Below, one piece after another: positions 59,187 to 64,000 of a stretch of DNA of 64,000 nucleotides. The notes beneath the pieces were generated by a model. The model was given only the letters and a program-made list of their open reading frames with translations. It had not been told where the DNA came from and made no database searches. How positions within the stretch are numbered: the first letter of the stretch is position 1; each line of letters begins with the position of its first letter. The stretch comes from Spirodela intermedia. Taxonomy: Eukaryota; Streptophyta; Magnoliopsida; Alismatales; Araceae. The translations under genes were made by a program, and so were the position numbers. The DNA lies in the NCBI GenBank assembly GCA_902729315.2, contig LR746268.1:4767501-4831500 (forward strand). The letters run 5' to 3'.

Positions 59187-59504
59187 AGAACATCCAAGCA
59201 TGGAAGAAGTTAATTTTCAGTCAGTTTCAGTTGTTGAGATCAGTCATACAGAGAAAGTTCTACCGAATTAGTCCTGGGAATTATTTTTAATGCATGTGAT
59301 GAATCCAACAGCACTCCAGAGAAACTAATTAAATAATCCACTCATAACATGATAGCTGAAACCTATTGTTCAACATGTACAGCATATCATTATAATATTT
59401 GCACAGATTACAGGAAAACTGGCTGGCTTGTGAAGGACTTGAGCTCTCTCCTTGGTGTCTTCCCTTGAGGTGTTCTCTGATTGCTTGAGAGAATTCGTTT
59501 TTAT
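59157..59504. repeat. Nested foldback with about 33-bp terminal arms
   Basis: aaaaacgaattctctcaag at 59161-59179 is mirrored by cttgagagaattcgttttt at 59484-59502. The arms extend to cagagaac / gttctctg with one mismatch. The right arm of the larger repeat sits inside this foldback. Confidence 0.85.
59187..59410 (-). repeat. Long inverted repeat, right arm (224 bp)
   Basis: Partner of 57793-58016. It lies inside a second, shorter inverted repeat (59157-59191 against 59472-59504). Confidence 0.97.
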
Positions 59505-60283
59505 TATTAGAAATAGGGTTCTTGGTGGATCATTCTTTCCCCATCTCACTTCCACGAGTAATTCGATCAAAATTCTTTATTATTATTATAGGGTTTTATG
59601 GGGGGATTCGATTAGTAAATAAAATTTCTTTCTTCACCGAATTCTGGGTTTTTAATAGATTTATAGACGTAGTTGAGTGAAAACGCATGACCGCGTGAAC
59701 ACGGCCCCACGCTGCGCAAGATCAGTGAGGCTGAAGGAGTTTTCGTCTGACGACTTGCATGAAATAGAGCAAAATTTTATATATTTGGGATACAATATTG
59801 TGGCTTTGGATCGTGGATCCATAATCACTAGTTGCTGATGATGACTACCCACTTGATCGATTTGGGGCAATCATGGTAGACCTCGTATGGATCTGAGATT
59901 TATGATAATGGTAGTTTTTTTTTTTGTTCAGTATTTGATTTTTATTATTATTCATGGATCAAAGCAGCTTGCTACCTTCTCTGATTCGACCCTCCAAGAA
60001 TTAGGGATTTCAGTCCAGCGAAATCCCCTTTTTATTCAAGATCCTCGTGTGATGTTCAAAAATTTAGTGTTTTGGGGTCGAATGAATAAAGTGATCTGTT
60101 TTCATGCTGCCCCCACCAAGGAAAGGGCCACTTTGATTTGTATAGTTGCGTTGTGGGTAGAGTGAATCAGAATCGGGCTTTTCTTCCTTCCATTCGGAGC
60201 CTCTCTCGCCACCGGGGGCTCCTCCTCCTCTGCCGCCGCCGCCGTCTCCTCCGCCGTGTACATTTTCCCCTCCTGATGATCGC
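59505..60283. promoter_or_regulatory. Upstream region of the PPR gene
   Basis: AT-rich, then GC-rich close to the start codon with a CCGCCG run at 60231-60254. Promoter role inferred from position. Confidence 0.4.
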
Positions 60284-62683
60284 ATGAGATGGGTCGGGGC
60301 GAAACTGCGGATGCTCCTCAGGAGGCCGCCGACGGCGGCCATGCCCACCTCCCGCCGCCTCTCGGGCGGCGCCATCTCCCTCTCCGGCGAGCTGAGAATG
60401 GTCGAGGAGATCCGCACCATCCTGGACACGGTGCCCGACGCCATGGAACCCCATCTGGACCAACTCGCTCCTCTGCTCACCCCTCACATCGTCTCCACCG
60501 TCCTGGACGAGTCCACCGCCGTATCCCCGGCCTTCCGCTTCTTCGTCTGGACTTCCCGGCGGAAGCGCCTCCGCAGCTGGGCCTCCCACAACCGGATCAT
60601 CTACCTCCTCCGTGGCGGCGGCTTCGACTCCGCGTGGGAAACGCTGGAGCACCTCCGCGGCGGTGGCGCAGCGCCGCCGCCGCCGTTTGAGGCGCTCATC
60701 TCCGCGTACGCGGCGGAGGGGAGGACCGACAAGGCGGTGGAGTGCTTCCAGAGGATGGGGGCGGAGTTCGGGTGCCGGTCCAGCGCCTTTACCTACAACA
60801 CGCTCATGCGGGTCCTGATCGAGGAGGGCATCTCCCTCCTCGCGCAGTCGCTCTACTGCCAGATGCTGAAGGTGGACTGCCGCCCCAATCGGTCCACCTT
60901 CGCCATCCTCATCGACGGCCTCTGCAAGGATGGCAAGACCGACGACGCGCTGGCCCTGTTCGACGAAATGTCGCAGCGGCGCATCCCACCAAATATACTC
61001 GTCTACACCGTCGTCCTCTCCGGGCTCTGTCGCGCTGGCCGCCTCGCCGACGCCCATAAACTCTTGGATTCCATGGCGCAGGGAAACCTCCGCCCCGATT
61101 CCGCCACCTACAACGCGCTTCTCAACGGGTTCTGCAAGCTGGGCCGCACCGACGAGGCCTTCGAGCTCGTCTCCCGGCTCCGTGCCGTGGGGGTCTTCTC
61201 CCCCGGCCGAAAAGCCTACAGCTCTCTGCTCGACGGGCTGTTTAGAGAAGGGAAGTTCGATGAAGCCCACCGCTGCTACCGGACCATGGTGGCGGAGCAG
61301 GTGCCCCCCGACTGCGTCCTCTACACTATCATGATCAGGGGCTCGGTGGAGAGCGGGAGGATCAGGGAGGCGTTCGCGTTCCTGGGGGAGATGACCGACA
61401 GGGGGATCGTACCCGACAGCTTCTGCTACAACACGCTGATCAAGGGTCTCTGTGACGCCGGCCACCTCGACCGGGCCCGGTCCCTTCAGCTGGACATCTC
61501 CGGTAGCGACCGCTTCCCCGATGTGGCGACCTACACCATCCTCATCTGCGGGCTCTGCGACCGGGGGCTCGTCCGCGAGGCCCAGAAGATCTTCGACGAG
61601 ATGGGCCAGCGCGGTTGCGCCCCCACGGTGGCGACCTTCAACGCGCTCATCCGGGGGCTCTGCAGGGCGGAGCTCCCCGAGGAGGGCCGCCACCTCCTGT
61701 ACAGGATGGAGATGGGGACCAACCAGCACCTCTTCCTCCGCCTCTCGCAGGGCCCCAACCCGGTCTCCGACCGGGGGGGGCTCCGCCGGGAGGTGGACCA
61801 TCTCTGCGACTCCGGCCGCATCGTGGAGGCCTACAAGCTCCTCCGGGGGCTCGCCGACGCCGGCGCCGTGCCAGACATCGTCACCTACAACATCCTCATC
61901 GACGGGTTCTGCAAGGCGAAGAACATGAACGTCGCCATCGCGCTGTTCAAGGAGCTCAGGTTCAAGGGCTACACCCCCGACGCCGTCACCTACGCGACGC
62001 TCGTCGGCGGGTATCTCGGGGAGGAGAAGGCCGACAAGGCCGTCGAAGTCTTCCACCACATGGTGAGGAACGGCTTCGAGCCCGTGCTGCCGGTCTACAA
62101 CATCATCATGAAGGAGCTCTGCGGGACCAACAGGGTCTGGCAGGCGGTGGCCCTCTGGCTCTTCTACCTCTCGGAGAGGAAGACCGAACTTCATCGTGAT
62201 GCCGGAAAGGCGGAGCTCCTGGCGGCGGCGCGGAGGAGCTCCGATCGGGGATCGGTGGGGGAGGCGGTGCGGTGCCTCCTCGCCATGGGCGGCGGCGACC
62301 GCGCCCCCCTACTCTACACCAGGTGGATGATGGGGCTCTGCCGGGTCGGGCAGATAGCGGAAGCTTACACCATCTTCTCGGCCCTCTGCGAGCAGGACGC
62401 CGACGTGGGACCTCCGATGTGCGCGCGTCTCATCCAGAGCTTCTGCAGAGGGGGGAGGACGGAGTGGGCACTGGAGGTCATGGAGTTCTCGTTGAGGAAA
62501 GGGATCTCCTTCGGGAGGCCTGTGGGCAACAGGGTCCTCAAGTTCCTCTGGGACAAGAACAAGAAGGACGCACTGAAGCTCGCCGGCCGTATGAGCCGCA
62601 CCGGATATGCTCTCGACGTCTACCTTCGGAAGCCTATGAAGCATCACCTACGCAGCTACGGGCTCTGTGCTGACGTGGGTTGA
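60284..62683 (+). CDS. P-class pentatricopeptide repeat protein (At1g79540-like)
   Basis: RNA-binding PPR protein, P class, expected in mitochondria; it resembles Arabidopsis At1g79540. A single exon encodes 799 residues. The N-terminal about 40 residues are Arg-rich without acids, like a presequence. A conserved FRFFVWTSRRKRLRSWASH block precedes the repeats. About 15 PPR motifs run from about 135 to 760, with typical helices such as TYNTLMRVLIEEG, TFAILIDGLCKDGKTDDALA, TYNALLNGFCKLGRTDEAFE and TYNILIDGFCKAKNMNVAIA. MGTNQHLFLRLSQGPN is a family-specific insert, also present in At1g79540 from memory. No DYW or E domain, so no editing deaminase. Very high GC at third codon positions, which creates long antisense frames. 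Confidence 0.93.
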   Translation: MRWVGAKLRMLLRRPPTAAMPTSRRLSGGAISLSGELRMVEEIRTILDTVPDAMEPHLDQLAPLLTPHIVSTVLDESTAVSPAFRFFVWTSRRKRLRSWASHNRIIYLLRGGGFDSAWETLEHLRGGGAAPPPPFEALISAYAAEGRTDKAVECFQRMGAEFGCRSSAFTYNTLMRVLIEEGISLLAQSLYCQMLKVDCRPNRSTFAILIDGLCKDGKTDDALALFDEMSQRRIPPNILVYTVVLSGLCRAGRLADAHKLLDSMAQGNLRPDSATYNALLNGFCKLGRTDEAFELVSRLRAVGVFSPGRKAYSSLLDGLFREGKFDEAHRCYRTMVAEQVPPDCVLYTIMIRGSVESGRIREAFAFLGEMTDRGIVPDSFCYNTLIKGLCDAGHLDRARSLQLDISGSDRFPDVATYTILICGLCDRGLVREAQKIFDEMGQRGCAPTVATFNALIRGLCRAELPEEGRHLLYRMEMGTNQHLFLRLSQGPNPVSDRGGLRREVDHLCDSGRIVEAYKLLRGLADAGAVPDIVTYNILIDGFCKAKNMNVAIALFKELRFKGYTPDAVTYATLVGGYLGEEKADKAVEVFHHMVRNGFEPVLPVYNIIMKELCGTNRVWQAVALWLFYLSERKTELHRDAGKAELLAAARRSSDRGSVGEAVRCLLAMGGGDRAPLLYTRWMMGLCRVGQIAEAYTIFSALCEQDADVGPPMCARLIQSFCRGGRTEWALEVMEFSLRKGISFGRPVGNRVLKFLWDKNKKDALKLAGRMSRTGYALDVYLRKPMKHHLRSYGLCADVG

Positions 62684-63116
62684 CGAGGAATTCTCGTCAT
62701 CGACGGCCTGCGCTGACTTTTTGTTCTCTTTTTTCCTGAGTTAGATCTAGCTCGTGGCGTTCGTCGACCATGCTCATTCATTTTTCAATACGCCAGCATT
62801 TGGATTTCCCTTGAGAAGGTGTGGCTGTTTATATGCCATCTGCCGGCCGAATTGATTCACTTTGTTACCTACAACGAGTCGTACGCATGCTAACTCATCT
62901 TCCTCGGACAACCAACCAACCACCGGTGGAACCTCTGAGACTCTTGTACCCAGAAGAAGGCCGACGAAGAAGGCTTTCCTTATCAATAGTCAACGCCATA
63001 CAATAGGATAAGTCAAACGCCGCACAAAAGTTCTATCATCGGGGGAGGGGTTGACCCAGGAGACCCTGAATAACGCCGTTCGTGGGATAGGCCCATCCTC
63101 TCATGTCTGGTGTCTT
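62684..63116. other. Convergent 3' flank between PPR and SnRK1 gamma-like genes
   Basis: 433 bp between facing stop codons; both 3'UTRs expected. No other gene seen. Confidence 0.6.
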
Positions 63117-64000
63117 TCAGACTCGGCTGTTCTGGGGCAGGGGGACAACCCCGTCGAAGAAATCCCCGAAGTAGTGCCGTGGCTCGTGGACCAGCTTGGA
63201 GATTATGTCCCTGAGGGTGATCACCCCCTCGACGAGGCCCTCCTCGTCGACAACGTAGATCCTGTGGATCTTGTGGGCATCCAGCCGCAAGATCACATCT
63301 TTGATCGTGTCGTCTCTCCTGCAGGTGATCACGCCGAGGAGCATGGGCGATGTCTCCCCATGCTCCTCCAGGTGCTTTCTGACGGCCGTGAGGAAGTTCT
63401 TGGCGGTGATCGATCTGCAAAAGAGTCGGATAATTCCAATGGAGGATAAGATAAGGTTTCCCATGAAAGCAGGAGGTCAGTACTTGAGTTTTCATAATCT
63501 GGTTTTCACTGATCATGTCATTACATGCCTGCCCCATTGAATGCAGGAGATAGAGATGAGAGAGAGAGAGAGATGAGAAAGAGAGAGAGAGAGAGAGAGT
63601 GCAGACCTGTAGTCCTTGTATATCTCAGGGGCTGTGAGAAGGTACTGGACATCTCTGATGCTAATGTTGCCCACGGGCTTCTTCCCGCCATCATCAATAA
63701 CGGGAAGCCCTCCGATTCCCTTTGTTCTCATCAACTGGAAAGCCCTGAGAACTGGTTCGTCCTCTCTTACCTGCAGAGCTCATGAGGACATGTTAAACAT
63801 TGCTGATAACCACAATGCCTGGTCACAGACATCTTCAGACTCGCATTTGAGATCCAAACTGGCCAATCTAACTATAAAAAGAAACTGGTGGGTAGTTGGC
63901 CATGAGAAAAAATAGGATCCATGTGAATGAACAGGGGCTTAGATCCAGGGGAAGAAGGAAGAACCTTGACAAGTTTACTGGGCTTCATGATGGGGAGCCC
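63117..64000 (-). CDS. KING1: SnRK1 regulatory subunit gamma (KING1-like), 3' part (partial)
   Basis: Gamma-type subunit of the SNF1-related kinase family, with CBS domains. Visible exons: 64000-63965 (partial, phase 0 end), 63770-63607 and 63414-63117, GT-AG borders, last junction phase 2 through an Arg codon. Sequence order: GLPIMKPSKLVK, then EDEPVLRAFQLMRTKGIGG, PVGNISIRDVQYLLTAPEIY, then SITAKNFLTAVRKHL and a last CBS motif with DAHKIHRIYVVDEEG and GVITLRDIISKLVHEP, ending FDGVVPLPQNSRV. These match the C-terminal CBS repeats of KING1 as I remember them. The upstream exons lie beyond the right edge. The intron 63415-63606 contains a (CT)n tract on the sense strand. Confidence 0.9.
63553..63599. 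repeat. (GA)n microsatellite in SnRK1 gamma-like intron
   Basis: GA runs on the plus strand read CT on the sense strand, immediately after the 5' splice site of the last intron. Confidence 0.9.

Noticed and set aside
60167-62194. 675-codon open frame on the minus strand
   Set aside because: Exactly antisense to the PPR exon. It is a product of high GC at third codon positions; its Val/Glu/Gly/Pro/Arg-rich composition has no domain.
1-64000. CRISPR array, tRNA or rRNA genes
   Set aside because: No regularly spaced direct repeats, no tRNA A/B-box cloverleaf and no rRNA-like sequence noticed on reading; absence of tRNAs should be checked with tRNAscan-SE.

Overview
The window is nuclear DNA of a flowering plant. 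Every protein-coding locus is a plant-type gene with GT-AG introns, and several families are plant-specific (plant O-fucosyltransferase, AOP-like dioxygenase, CXE carboxylesterase, P-class PPR, expanded EXO70). Exons of several genes are very GC-rich against AT-rich introns, which suggests a monocot or basal angiosperm, but I cannot name the species. CT/GA microsatellites sit beside many gene 5' ends.

Layout. 1-2306 (-): 5' part of a METTL13-like methyltransferase, cut by the left edge. 3704-4604 (+): BAP31-like ER protein. 4933-9814 (-): ARPC4, reconstructed as eight exons. 10859-17925 (+): O-fucosyltransferase in eight exons. 18605-21143 (-): small At3g27210-like N-myristoylated protein. 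22899-28559 (-): plastid-type alpha/beta-hydrolase in 13 exons. 29696-30694 (+): single-exon CXE carboxylesterase. 31135-31523 (+): small complex I subunit. 33462-34621 (-): intact AOP-like 2-oxoglutarate dioxygenase. 35.1-46 kb: rearranged and repeat-rich. It holds two inverted, decayed Ty1/copia copies, a Ty3/gypsy gag-to-RT fragment, a truncated inverted SWP73 pseudogene, short AOP fragments and a full-length AOP pseudogene. 46611-48350 (+): intact SWP73/SNF12 gene. 50647-53018 (+): GT47 exostosin. 54447-56402 (+): EXO70. 57.8-59.5 kb: a 224-bp near-perfect long inverted repeat. 60284-62683 (+): PPR protein (At1g79540-like). 63117-64000 (-): 3' part of a SnRK1 gamma (KING1-like) gene, cut by the right edge.

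The genes are mostly single-copy housekeeping genes and do not form one pathway. Several are divergent pairs sharing an upstream region (METTL13-like/BAP31, ARPC4/O-fucosyltransferase, hydrolase/CXE, AOP pseudogene/SWP73). The most unusual parts are the 33-47 kb block, where the AOP-SWP73 head-to-head pair was duplicated, inverted and broken, and the long inverted repeat upstream of the PPR gene.

Exon borders were worked out by eye from splice consensus, reading-frame phase and remembered family sequence. Nothing was aligned by software.
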